Assembly: GCF_947500985.1 (NCBI RefSeq)
Contig: NZ_CANMTX010000001.1
Span: forward strand, 434,001 to 498,000
Direction: 5' to 3'
From: an uncultured Maribacter sp.
GTDB taxonomy: Bacteria; Bacteroidota; Bacteroidia; Flavobacteriales; Flavobacteriaceae
DNA: 64,000 nucleotides
Shown one piece after another: positions 42,518 through 50,212 of the stretch. Made by a program: the position numbers and the translations under genes. The notes below the pieces were generated by a model, which saw only the letters and a program-made list of their open reading frames with translations, did no database searches and was not told the DNA's origin. Numbering within the stretch: the first letter of the stretch is position 1; the number at the start of each line of letters is the position of its first letter.

Positions 42518-42796
42518 TTTTGACGAAAGTATTTTAAAAATTTTCTAGTATTAGTTTTTAAATTGGATATTAATAAGAAAAGTTATCAGCATTAAATATG
42601 GACATAAAATATGAACACTATTATTCCAATTCAACCCAATTCATATTATTTATTGACCTTTCCAAGCAATATGAACAAACAGCAGTAAATACTTGTAAAA
42701 TAGACTTTGTAATAACCCTCCTATAACTTGTAGTTGCAACATCTTTCATAGAATATTTAAATACCCTACTACTGTCGGAAATTTTAAAAACAAAAA

Positions 42797-42819
42797 AACC
42801 GCTCATTTCTGAGCAGTTT
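42797..42819 (-). terminator. Rho-independent terminator of the 102-residue gene
   Basis: On the minus strand AACTGCTCA-GAAA-TGAGCGGTT is followed by TTTTTTTGTTTTT. It lies 22 bases beyond the stop codon of the gene at 42842-43150. One mismatch in the stem. Confidence 0.8.
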
Positions 42820-42841
42820 GTATTATAATATAAAATTATAT

Positions 42842-43150
42842 TTATCTGTTTAACATGTACGATGCTACTTCTAGTTCTAATTCGTAGCACTCTTCCATTT
42901 GGCGCTCTACATCATCCATACTTTCCATGATAGAGATATCATTCATTTTTAGAATAGACATCAAAGAATTGGTGCTATTTGCAGTACGATTAATAGTTGA
43001 TTTCAAGTTTTCTTTTTTCTCAAAGCAACTATGCGTCTGAGGTTCATATAAATAAGATTCCAATTTCAATAATAATTGTTCCACCGATTTACGCTTTCGT
43101 TCTAATTCGGTCAATACAGCTACTTTTTGGGAACTCATTGAAATTTTCAT
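42842..43150 (-). CDS. Small helical protein, paralogue of the gene at 48586-48900
   Basis: This 102-residue, all-helical, soluble protein is unrecognised, but it shares a clear core with the 104-residue protein at 48586-48900: SYLYEPQTHSCFEKKENLKS here against SYLYEPKTMALFETKTYLKN there, and both end in a Glu-rich helix followed by Met/Arg. The pair defines a small lineage-specific family. An alternative start is Met5. It has its own terminator. Function unknown; helical bundle regulators of this size are common in the group. Confidence 0.75.
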   Translation of the reverse strand: MKISMSSQKVAVLTELERKRKSVEQLLLKLESYLYEPQTHSCFEKKENLKSTINRTANSTNSLMSILKMNDISIMESMDDVERQMEECYELELEVASYMLNR

Positions 43151-43270
43151 AAACCAATTTATTTTATATAACTAACGAGACATTATTAAATTGATTGTGT
43201 TAAAAAAGAAAGTTTCTTTCATGATATCGTATAATAGCAAAATAAATTACCTGCCTATTAAAAACAAAAA

Positions 43271-43292
43271 AACCGCTCATTTCTGAGCGGTT
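43271..43292 (-). terminator. Rho-independent terminator of the 145-residue gene
   Basis: Perfect 9-bp stem AACCGCTCA/TGAGCGGTT with loop, followed on the minus strand by TTTTTTTGTTTT. It is 28 bases beyond the stop codon of the gene at 43320-43757 and nearly the same sequence as the terminator at 42797. Confidence 0.85.
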
Positions 43293-43319
43293 CTAATTCT
43301 AATCTTCTAAGTTGAATTC

Positions 43320-43757
43320 TTAGAAAAGACCTTTTGCTTTGTCAAGTAAGCTAGCGGCATCGCCACCAACTAAACCGCTAAGACCTTCTAAGCTAAACGC
43401 TGAATCTGAAGCTTCGTTCGATACGAACTTCTCTTTAAGGCTATCTACTAAACCTGGTGCAACATTGCTAGCTTCTGCCTGAGCATCTGCAGCATTCATA
43501 CCTTTGCTCTCTAGTATTTCAGCTAGTTTTCCTTTTAAGTTTTCAACAATACCACTGTCTTCTGTAGCATTACCGTCATTTGAAAATAAGCTTGTTACCG
43601 CACTTAAATCTCCTGCACCTACTTTCTCCATAAGACTGTTGATAAGTGATGATGCTCCTTCTTCTGCAGCGCCACTAGTTGCTTCAGAATTTAAAGAATT
43701 TGCGCTCATTGTTTCTTGCAATTTCTCAATTGCCATTTGCTTTAATTGATCTAACAT
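43320..43757 (-). CDS. Small soluble helical protein, DUF937/YidB-like
   Basis: The 145 residues are Ala/Ser/Leu/Glu-rich helices with no signal peptide: MLDQLKQMAIEKLQETMSAN, LINSLMEKVGAGDLSAVTSL, VENLKGKLAEILESKGMNAA, and LEGLSGLVGGDAASLLDKAK. The composition and helix spacing suggest the DUF937/YidB-like group, whose function is unknown. I hold the family name loosely. It stands alone with its own terminator, close to other small stress-type genes. Confidence 0.6.
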   Translation of the reverse strand: MLDQLKQMAIEKLQETMSANSLNSEATSGAAEEGASSLINSLMEKVGAGDLSAVTSLFSNDGNATEDSGIVENLKGKLAEILESKGMNAADAQAEASNVAPGLVDSLKEKFVSNEASDSAFSLEGLSGLVGGDAASLLDKAKGLF

Positions 43758-43904
43758 TTGTGTTTAAAATTTATAGTTAATAATGGTATAATTCGTTTTT
43801 GAACAAGGTGTTACAAGATTGTAATTACCTTGTGTATTTTATAAAAATAGACATTTTATAGGCTCGGCTGTCTACCATCCGAATTTGGACTATTTTCCAA
43901 AAAA

Positions 43905-43928
43905 AAGTCCGTCATTGCTGACGGACTT
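43905..43928 (-). terminator. Rho-independent terminator of the cold-shock gene
   Basis: AAGTCCGTCA-TTGC-TGACGGACTT is a perfect 10-bp stem, with a T-run on the minus strand, eight bases beyond the csp stop codon. Confidence 0.85.
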
Positions 43929-43936
43929 ATTGAAGT

Positions 43937-44131
43937 TTAATCTATAACTTTTACGTTAACTGCGTTTAATCCTTTTTTTCCTTGGGTTAGTTCGAATTCA
44001 ACTTCATCGCCTTCGCGAATCTCATCAACTAATCCTGAAATATGAACGAAATGTTCTTCGTTTGAACCTTCTTCTGTAATAAATCCTAAGCCTTTAGCAT
44101 CGTTGAAGAATTTTACTGTTCCTGTACTCAT
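43937..44131 (-). CDS. Cold-shock domain protein
   Basis: The 64-residue protein is one cold-shock domain: GTVKFFNDAKGLGFITEEGS with RNP1 (LGFITEE) and RNP2 (HFVHISGL), then the usual EGDEVEFELTQGKKGLNAVN. Such proteins melt RNA structure and act as RNA chaperones. The RNP1 element has Leu where many have Tyr or Phe (KGYGFI), a common variant. A 237-base gap lies upstream (44132-44368), long enough for a structured 5' leader, but no motif could be proved. Confidence 0.93.
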   Translation of the reverse strand: MSTGTVKFFNDAKGLGFITEEGSNEEHFVHISGLVDEIREGDEVEFELTQGKKGLNAVNVKVID

Positions 44132-44368
44132 AAATGTAATATAATTTGATATTAATAATTACTAAAAGAGATGCAACTATGATGCCAAGAATTGAAAACT
44201 GCCATAATTATATTTTTAATATCATCATCATATGAGGTAATCGTTGTAGTGTTGACCACACAATAAACTTTAGCTGCAACCCCAATAGCATCCCTTTTGA
44301 CAAGGAAATTCAAAAAAATTAGGATCACTTAAATAAATGCTTTATTTTAGTATCGTAAAATAATTACT

Positions 44369-44566
44369 GTGACGACCAAACCAAATTTTGTTCTTCTTTC
44401 TGAAAATAACACCTACTACGTAGAATACCTTATTGGGCATCTTGTTCTAGCGAACAGTATTACCGAAGCCGTTATTTTTGACTCGCAATCTCATGCTATA
44501 AAATTTCAAAAATACCTCTACAAAAATTGTAGTGTTCGGTTTTCTGTAAACACCTTTATTGCCTAG
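44369..44566 (+). CDS. Small hypothetical protein, 65 residues
   Basis: The frame starts with GTG at 44369 and reads MTTKPNFVLLSENNTYYVEY, then LIGHLVLANSITEAVIFDSQ and SHAIKFQKYLYKNCSVRF. The amphipathic, protein-like composition and lone position support it modestly. No family is recognised and no signal peptide is seen. The start codon and the gene itself are less certain than its neighbours. Confidence 0.45.
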   Translation: MTTKPNFVLLSENNTYYVEYLIGHLVLANSITEAVIFDSQSHAIKFQKYLYKNCSVRFSVNTFIA

Positions 44567-44660
44567 TTCATTTATTGCCATAACATCTTATTGGTTAAAT
44601 ACTTCTTAAGATGGATTAATACTAGTAATTCAACTGCTATCTTCCCTAAAAATTTAAATA

Positions 44661-45131
44661 ATGAAATATCTAGTTCTACTTTTTCTTGCAACCACTATGG
44701 TTTCTTGCTTATCATCAGATGACAAAACGCCTACGGTAGTCGAAGCTATTGATTATACGGCTATAAATGAAGAAGAAATAAATGCGTATTTAATAGCAAA
44801 CGAACTAGAATCGCAAACCACAGCAACGGGCTTGCATTACATCATTGAAAACCAAGGTGACGGTGCACAACCAACGACTACATCAAATGTTACGGTTGTT
44901 TATAGAGGACATTTTTTAGATGGTACTGTTTTTGACCAAAGCACTGAGGGATTATCAATTGGTCTAGATCAAGTTATTGCTGGGTGGACAGAAGGTATTC
45001 CCCTTTTTAGTGAAGGTGGAAATGGTGTATTACTTATTCCTTCTCACTTAGCTTATGGTAGTTTTGATTTTAACGGTATTCCTGGTGGTTCTGTTTTAGT
45101 TTTTGATATTGAATTAATTTCGGTTAATTAA
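44661..45131 (+). CDS. FKBP-type peptidyl-prolyl isomerase lipoprotein
   Basis: Lipoprotein signal with Cys16 (LLFLATTMVSCLSSDD) precedes an FKBP domain: TATGLHYIIENQGDGAQPTT, VTVVYRGHFLDGTVFDQS, GLDQVIAGWTEGIPLFSEGG and LAYGSFDFNGIPGGSVLVFD. The active-site Tyr/Phe/Asp pattern of FkpA-type enzymes is largely kept. It would fold proteins at the outer membrane or periplasm. Its end overlaps the convergent beta-propeller gene by eight bases. Confidence 0.92.
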   Translation: MKYLVLLFLATTMVSCLSSDDKTPTVVEAIDYTAINEEEINAYLIANELESQTTATGLHYIIENQGDGAQPTTTSNVTVVYRGHFLDGTVFDQSTEGLSIGLDQVIAGWTEGIPLFSEGGNGVLLIPSHLAYGSFDFNGIPGGSVLVFDIELISVN

Positions 45132-46365
45132 ACGAAAATGCATCGACTGACATCTTTGCAGTGTGTACTTGCGTAACTGCAGCTACTTGCTCGGTCCAAG
45201 CAAAATAGAGGGTTTCTTCAACAATTTCCATCTGAGGAAATCCGGATTTTCGAGAATCTGCCATTTCCGTAATCAATTGTTTTTCAGAAGTTGTTCCGTC
45301 TTTATTTACAATCATAGCTTTAAATAATGCGGTTTCGTCATTGGCTTCCATCCAACTTACAACTGCTTGATCTTCATCCATCCAAAGAACATCTACACGC
45401 CCCATAATTGTACCTTCTGCAACGGAAACTGGTTCTGAAAATACCCCTCCACCATCTGAAGAAAAAGCGATTTGAACCTTTTGCTTATTCGAAGCACCCG
45501 TAAACCATGCCACGACCAAATTATTACCCAAGGCATCTACTTTTGGTCCGTTTACCGGACACCCTTTTATCTGCCAATTATCTTCATGTATTACTTTAGG
45601 TGCCGACCACTCCCCCTTCACCTGGCGTACAATACTAATATCGCGAATTTCATCATCTGAGCGGTCTCTATAAATTACCACCGGTCCGTTATCTGTTATT
45701 ACAGAAGTCGTTTGGCAGCAATCGCAAGTGCTATTATCCAACTCATACTCCTCTAACATTTCGCCAGTAGTAGATACCACTCCGCCACGTAAAGTCATGG
45801 CTCCGCGTTCTCCTGTTTCATTTTCTTCGGTATTTCTACCATCTAACCAATTGACAAAGAAATTGCTATTATAAGGTACTATACTTACAAAACCATGTTC
45901 GGTTGGCGTACCATCGGTATGCAGGTCTAAATTGGTCTTCCAATCTGTCGCTCCCTTTGGTTTCACATTCATTTTTACATCATACGAATACGTACCTTCT
46001 GTGGATTTCTTTAAAACGTGAGACCATAAATTACCATTGTTTTCGGTAATCATAGGGTAATCTGCCCAGTTGACAAACCAATCTGTACCGCTACATATAT
46101 TTTGCGCCTCTTGCCACTCGCCATCAATCAATTCTGAATACCGCATGGTCGCCACTGTATCATTAGAAATTTCTACCCATGAAAGTAATGCAACATCTTT
46201 ATTCGACATTAAGTGCGGCAAAGCACTAGCATCGCCAGCAGGAGAAATCATTTCTACAATCGCGATTACCGGTGCTTCCGGTTGTACATTTTTAGGTTCT
46301 TCTTTACAACCTAGCATCAAACTGAATGCAACAAAAAGAAAAAAGGTATTCGTTATTTTACGCAT
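45124..46365 (-). CDS. Beta-propeller (sialidase/BNR-like) lipoprotein with CDCC motif
   Basis: The 413-residue protein has a lipobox Cys at 20 (FSLMLGCKEE). The body shows repeated WVE/WFT blade signatures of a six-bladed propeller: VALLSWVEISNDTVATMRYS, FFVNWLDGRN, VVAWFTGASNKQKVQIAFSS and AVVSWMEANDE. A STCDCCQT motif in mid-protein offers Cys ligands unusual for a sialidase and might bind haem or copper. It overlaps the upstream tlpA-like gene by three bases (TAATG), so the two are coupled. Often annotated exo-alpha-sialidase, but no Arg triad or Asp boxes were clear, so catalysis is doubtful. Confidence 0.7.
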   Translation of the reverse strand: MRKITNTFFLFVAFSLMLGCKEEPKNVQPEAPVIAIVEMISPAGDASALPHLMSNKDVALLSWVEISNDTVATMRYSELIDGEWQEAQNICSGTDWFVNWADYPMITENNGNLWSHVLKKSTEGTYSYDVKMNVKPKGATDWKTNLDLHTDGTPTEHGFVSIVPYNSNFFVNWLDGRNTEENETGERGAMTLRGGVVSTTGEMLEEYELDNSTCDCCQTTSVITDNGPVVIYRDRSDDEIRDISIVRQVKGEWSAPKVIHEDNWQIKGCPVNGPKVDALGNNLVVAWFTGASNKQKVQIAFSSDGGGVFSEPVSVAEGTIMGRVDVLWMDEDQAVVSWMEANDETALFKAMIVNKDGTTSEKQLITEMADSRKSGFPQMEIVEETLYFAWTEQVAAVTQVHTAKMSVDAFSFN

Positions 46366-46871
46366 TACTTTACTGCTCTAAGTTTTTCGATCATTTCTGG
46401 ACTATCCCACTTCAATCCGCCATCAAAACGTAATACCTGCTCCCCTACTTCATTATATATAAATGTTGCCGGCAAGGCACTCACATTTTCTTCGGCATAC
46501 ACACCGTTAAATTTTATAAAATCTAATTGAAATCCGCGTGCTTCTTTAAAAGCTAGTATCTTCTTGACCGACTGATCAGATGCAAATAGAAATACATAGT
46601 TTTCTTGTTCTAAAATAGTCTGTGCTTTCTCCATATCTGGCATTTCTTCAATACAAGGTCTGCACCAGGTTGCCCAATAGTTCAACAATACACGCTTACC
46701 TTTGTAATTGCTTAATTCTATAGGATTACCTTCTAAATCTTCATAAGCTGTAGTGGAAATTTTTTCCACTACAGCTTCTATTACTTCAGGTGCTACTGTC
46801 TTGGTTTTTTCTTCTTTACAGCCAACCAAAACAACCCCTAAAATTAAAAAATATACTATTCTTAAATGCAT
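46365..46871 (-). CDS. TlpA-like thioredoxin-fold lipoprotein
   Basis: The preferred ATG at 46869-46871 gives 168 residues; an in-frame TTG at 46877 is part of the promoter element and not a likely start. The lipobox Cys is at 18 (GVVLVGCKEE). The thiol-disulphide active site is NYWATWCRPCIEEMP (Cys70 and Cys73), followed by the cis-Pro SALPATFIYN. It acts in the cell envelope as a reductase or maturation factor. Coupling with the CDCC-bearing propeller protein suggests that protein is a redox client. Confidence 0.9.
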   Translation of the reverse strand: MHLRIVYFLILGVVLVGCKEEKTKTVAPEVIEAVVEKISTTAYEDLEGNPIELSNYKGKRVLLNYWATWCRPCIEEMPDMEKAQTILEQENYVFLFASDQSVKKILAFKEARGFQLDFIKFNGVYAEENVSALPATFIYNEVGEQVLRFDGGLKWDSPEMIEKLRAVK

Positions 46872-46874
46872 ATT

Positions 46875-46882
46875 CAAATATA
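46875..46882 (-). promoter_or_regulatory. TAnnTTTG promoter element of the tlpA-like gene
   Basis: The minus strand reads TATATTTG, an exact TAnnTTTG, with the ATG four bases further on. This implies an almost leaderless mRNA, as at the TetR gene, and argues against the TTG start that lies inside the motif. Confidence 0.55.
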
Positions 46883-46920
46883 ATATTTAGTGCCATGAAA
46901 CCGACACGCATAGAAACAAA

Positions 46921-46943
46921 AAAACCGCCTATTAGGCGGTTTT
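46921..46943. terminator. Rho-independent terminator of the SlyD-like gene
   Basis: AAAACCGCCTA-T-TAGGCGGTTTT is a perfect inverted repeat with T-runs in both directions, 22 bases after the stop of the FKBP/SlyD gene. Confidence 0.85.
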
Positions 46944-46964
46944 TCATATAATAACTATTACTTC

Positions 46965-47393
46965 TTATTTAACTTCAACCAATTCTAATTCGAAGGTTAA
47001 ATCTTCACCAGCTAAAGGGTGGTTTGCATCTACAACGATATCATTTTCGTTTACTTCTGCAACACGTAATTGTCTTTCACTACCATCTGCATTGGTTGCC
47101 ATAAGTGCCATATCTACTTTTGGCTCCATTTCTTGTGGCAATTCTGATTTTGGAACGGTTTGAAAAAGCTCTTTTTGCTTTTCACCGTATGCATCTTCTT
47201 TAGCGATAACGATTGTTTTCTTATCGTTTGCCTCCATGTCTAACAATCCCTTTTCAAAACCTGGTATTAAACTACCTTGTCCTAATTTTACCTCTAAAGG
47301 TTCTCTATCTACTGAACTATCAAATATTTGACCATTACTTAGTTTACCTGTGTAATGTACTTTTACCTGACTATCTGCTTTTACTTTACTCAT
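46965..47393 (-). CDS. SlyD-like FKBP-type peptidyl-prolyl isomerase
   Basis: The 142-residue cytoplasmic protein shows FKBP strands VKVHYTGKLSNGQIFDSSVD and LGQGSLIPGFEKGLLDMEAN, then the IF (insert-in-flap) chaperone domain typical of SlyD (FQTVPKSELPQEMEPKVDMA...NENDIVVDANHPLAGEDLTF). The His-rich metal-binding tail of E. coli SlyD is missing, so a nickel role is unlikely. No signal peptide. It is a lone gene with its own terminator. Confidence 0.92.
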   Translation of the reverse strand: MSKVKADSQVKVHYTGKLSNGQIFDSSVDREPLEVKLGQGSLIPGFEKGLLDMEANDKKTIVIAKEDAYGEKQKELFQTVPKSELPQEMEPKVDMALMATNADGSERQLRVAEVNENDIVVDANHPLAGEDLTFELELVEVK

Positions 47394-47543
47394 ACTATTA
47401 AATTCTACTATTTAACTTAATTGAGGTGCTAAGGTATTATTCTCAATAGGGAATAACGAAGATTATGCTAAAACCTTCCTTATTTAGCCTCTTCTTAACA
47501 TTAAAAGTCGAAAAACAAGGTCAAATTCCTCTTAATGAACACC

Positions 47544-48086
47544 TTATTCATCTTCCTTGATAGCATTTACGTTCCCATTATATTGAATAGTATTTCTATT
47601 TGCCATGTTTACCGAAACAACACTTGACTTGCTAGGATAGATATCAATATAAATAGTATACCGATCAGATGTGTCGGCTACTTGAAAGCTAATGGTATAC
47701 TTTTGCTTATCGCTATTAAACTTCTGTGTATAATTAACTGGTAGCCCGTTAAACTCAATTCCTGTAGCAGAACCATAACCACCACCAAATTGGCGTTCTC
47801 CATAATAAGGTAAGTTAGCCGATACACTATCCCCAAAAATCTTTAGGTAATTACCATTACCCGTTAAATCTATACGTGAAATGGTACTACCGGGCGGAAT
47901 GAGTCCGCTATTTGCAACGGCATTTAAACTTTGTGTGACTGTTGGGTTGGCAGATGTTGCCGTAAATTCTATTTGTTTTGACGCTACCAAACCATGAATA
48001 GCATGCGAATCGCTAATTGCAGTTTTTGAAGAGGAACAGCCAAATAATATACTAAAGGTGAATAGAAATATAAATGAGCTTCTCAT
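47544..48086 (-). CDS. DUF4251 lipoprotein
   Basis: A lipobox (ILFGCSSSK, Cys17) begins the 180-residue protein. The remainder matches the DUF4251 pattern: IEFTATSANPTVTQSLNAVA, DLTGNGNYLKIFGDSVSANL, PYYGERQFGGGYGSATGIEF and YTIYIDIYPSKSSVVSVNMA. The family is common in Bacteroidota, is outer-membrane associated and has no known function. The same-strand small genes upstream may be separate units. Confidence 0.85.
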   Translation of the reverse strand: MRSSFIFLFTFSILFGCSSSKTAISDSHAIHGLVASKQIEFTATSANPTVTQSLNAVANSGLIPPGSTISRIDLTGNGNYLKIFGDSVSANLPYYGERQFGGGYGSATGIEFNGLPVNYTQKFNSDKQKYTISFQVADTSDRYTIYIDIYPSKSSVVSVNMANRNTIQYNGNVNAIKEDE

Positions 48087-48141
48087 AAGTGTTATTTTAA
48101 ATCACCTAATAACTTACGAAATCTATGCCAAAAGATGAAAT

Positions 48142-48468
48142 TTAATCTTCAAACTCTTCTTCTTCAAATTCAGTATTTACTAAAACTGACTTTTTAAAAT
48201 TAAGATTTCGAGATTCTTTATATAATGCCTTGATTAATCGTTGACGTTTACGATCAGAAATATTTAAAGTATCCAATCCTCTAATTTTTTCTTGTAATGC
48301 AGCTCTTTGAAGCATTACTGCTGTTTCATAATTAGGTTCAAATTGAAACATAACCGGACCTTCGTCTTCTTCTTTCGAGTTTACTTTTGTAGAATCGTTC
48401 GCTTGTGAGTACGAAATACCTGTACAGAAAAATGTGCAGCATATAGCTAGCCGCATAAAAATTTTCAT
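48142..48468 (-). CDS. Small secreted protein, paralogue of the gene at 49447-49788
   Basis: The 108-residue protein has an N-terminal signal (MRLAICCTFFCTGISYSQAN) and a short helical body. Its core LDTLNISDRKRQRLIKALYK matches LDTINISDSRRKRLIQELKK of the 113-residue protein at 49447-49788; both have a preceding FE-x-Y motif and Arg/Gln-rich helix. The C-terminus is very acidic (EFEEEEFED). Periplasmic localisation is likely. Family and function unknown. Confidence 0.7.
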   Translation of the reverse strand: MKIFMRLAICCTFFCTGISYSQANDSTKVNSKEEDEGPVMFQFEPNYETAVMLQRAALQEKIRGLDTLNISDRKRQRLIKALYKESRNLNFKKSVLVNTEFEEEEFED

Positions 48469-48585
48469 ATCAATTTCATTAGTGTTCTAAGTCTAAATTA
48501 GTAACATTTTCTTTAAATCGCTCTAAAACAGAAAACTTAACAGGAAATTAAATTAATTATGACCAATAAACTAAAATATAGGTAG

Positions 48586-48900
48586 TTAAACGGGTTGTCT
48601 AAATCTCATGGTATACTCTAAAAAATCAAATTCGAGCTCAAAAGTTTCCCTAATATGATGATTGACCAGCTTATATTGCTCTGGTACTAATTCTTTAGAA
48701 GACCTCATATATTTCAACAACTTTTCATTAGCATCAGAAAGCTTTGAAATCTTATTCTTTAAATATGTTTTTGTCTCAAAAAGGGCCATAGTTTTTGGTT
48801 CATATAAATAAGAATCTACTCTTACCTTAAATTGTTGTATCGTATTGTAACAACGTTCTAATTTACCTAAACACATAGATTTATTCTGTACATTCTGCAT
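48586..48900 (-). CDS. Small helical protein, paralogue of the gene at 42842-43150
   Basis: The 104-residue soluble helical protein shares SYLYEPKTMALFETKTYLKN with the 102-residue protein 5.4 kb away, plus a Glu-rich terminal helix (HIRETFELEFDFLEYTMRFR). No named domain is recognised. It sits next to a small secreted protein (48142-48468), itself part of a second paralogous pair. Confidence 0.7.
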   Translation of the reverse strand: MQNVQNKSMCLGKLERCYNTIQQFKVRVDSYLYEPKTMALFETKTYLKNKISKLSDANEKLLKYMRSSKELVPEQYKLVNHHIRETFELEFDFLEYTMRFRQPV

Positions 48901-49131
48901 AGCCGTAGATTTAAAAACATAGTTGTGGGAAATTTACTTCAATTTAAGACAAACAGTCCATATTTAAATTATGTTTGTGTAAGTTTAACTTAATTTTAAA
49001 TTGGTACCGGTTTTGCTAACTTTATAGAAACAAAAGGATTAGAAATTCTTAATCTAATTATTGAAATTATTAAGATTTTTTTAATTGCAATGCATCATTG
49101 AAATGAGTACCTTAAACTAAACTTTTAGCTT

Positions 49132-49434
49132 ATGAATATCAATTTTGAATACGACGATGTAAAAGCAAGCAACCGATTAGAAATAATGGCTGCTGAGAAA
49201 TTAGAGAAACTATTGGATAAATTCGATTTTATCGTAAGATCCGATGTTTTCTTTAAAAAAGAGAATACCTCTTCCCCCGATTCAGGTATGGTATGTAATA
49301 TACGCTTGAGTGCTCCAGGTCCTCGCCTGTTCGCACAGTCGTCTTCTGCTAGTTTTGAAGCTGCAATTGCTTCATCTATAGAAGATTTACAACGACAATT
49401 GGAAAAAAGAAAAGCAAAAATGCAGTCTCATTAG
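49132..49434 (+). CDS. HPF/RaiA family ribosome hibernation factor
   Basis: The 100-residue protein follows the short-HPF pattern: an N-terminal strand MNINFEYDDVKASNRLEIMA, AEKLEKLLDKFDFIVRSDVF, a middle strand MVCNIRLSAPGPRLFAQSSS, then ASFEAAIASSIEDLQRQLEK with the basic tail KRKAKMQSH. Such proteins bind the 30S decoding centre and help dimerise or silence ribosomes in stationary phase. It is a single gene with a terminator overlapping its stop codon. Confidence 0.85.
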   Translation: MNINFEYDDVKASNRLEIMAAEKLEKLLDKFDFIVRSDVFFKKENTSSPDSGMVCNIRLSAPGPRLFAQSSSASFEAAIASSIEDLQRQLEKRKAKMQSH

Positions 49435-49440
49435 ACTGCA
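49421..49440 (+). terminator. Rho-independent terminator overlapping the HPF stop codon
   Basis: TGCAGTCT-CATT-AGACTGCA is a perfect 8-bp stem followed by eight T; the HPF stop codon TAG (49432-49434) lies inside its right arm. Confidence 0.85.
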
Positions 49441-49446
49441 TTTTTT

Positions 49447-49788
49447 TTATTGTTTTATAGTATCTTCAGAAACCATGTGATTGGCAATCACCGTTTGAAC
49501 CCTCTCAGAAAATGGGTTTTTCTTCAATTCTTGTATTAAACGTTTTCTTCTTGAATCAGATATATTTATAGTATCTAATATTTCTTTCATTCGCAATTGA
49601 TATGCAATACGACTCTGTCTTAATGCCACTCGCTCAGAAGCGGTTAGTACATAATCAGACTCAAATTGATTTAATAGCATACGTTGTTTTACTCTAGCAT
49701 CTGACTGCAAAGAGTCTTGTGCCTGGGCAGTTTGCATGCTCAAAATACCGCATAGCAAAAAACCACAAAAAATGGTTAGTTTTTTCAT
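49447..49788 (-). CDS. Small secreted protein, paralogue of the gene at 48142-48468
   Basis: The 113-residue protein starts with a signal peptide (LTIFCGFLLCGILSMQTAQA). It shares LDTINISDSRRKRLIQELKK with the 108-residue protein above, plus the FESDYVLT / FEPNYETA region. The body is helical and Arg/Gln-rich. It converges on the HPF gene and uses the opposite side of that region. Function unknown. Confidence 0.7.
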   Translation of the reverse strand: MKKLTIFCGFLLCGILSMQTAQAQDSLQSDARVKQRMLLNQFESDYVLTASERVALRQSRIAYQLRMKEILDTINISDSRRKRLIQELKKNPFSERVQTVIANHMVSEDTIKQ

Positions 49789-50186
49789 TTTAATAGCTTG
49801 TTCTACTTTAAAATTAAGATAAAAAATCCGATATTCCTTTGAATATGAAATAAAATAGTAGTTAATCGGATAAAGAAGTTAGTTCATCCAATTTATACAA
49901 TAATCCTGAAGCACCCCCTTAAACCATCTGATTTTCAATATTTTAAGAAAACAACCTTCAATTACACTTCAATGTTGTTAAGTTGAATAAAGTTGCTAAC
50001 CTCTGTTTTTTAACAGTGATACGCGCTAATTTTAGATTCTATTTTTTTAGGTTACAATTTTGAATTAAAAAATCAATCTATGAGGAGATAATAATTCAAA
50101 TTTGTAATATAATAGGATGAACTTGTAAATCCATTGCTAATTCACCAACATTATAAAGAATTGAAATAGGTAAAGTCAATTTTTAA

Positions 50187-50194
50187 TACCTTTG
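50187..50194 (+). promoter_or_regulatory. TAnnTTTG promoter element of the terC-like gene
   Basis: TACCTTTG matches the consensus exactly, with TTG 23 bases upstream at 50161-50163 as a possible -33 element. The 424-base gap 49789-50212 otherwise shows no gene or clear structure. Confidence 0.6.
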
Positions 50195-50212
50195 CATCTT
50201 GAAATTTTATGT

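Noticed and set aside
42621-42890. Minus-strand reading frame of 89 codons starting within the 102-aa gene
   Set aside because: It runs through a strong terminator (42797-42819), overlaps the well-supported gene at 42842-43150, and its translation has no protein-like pattern.
50192-50212. TTG start extending the TerC protein by seven residues
   Set aside because: The TTG lies within an exact TAnnTTTG promoter element; the ATG at 50213 follows it by a sensible distance.
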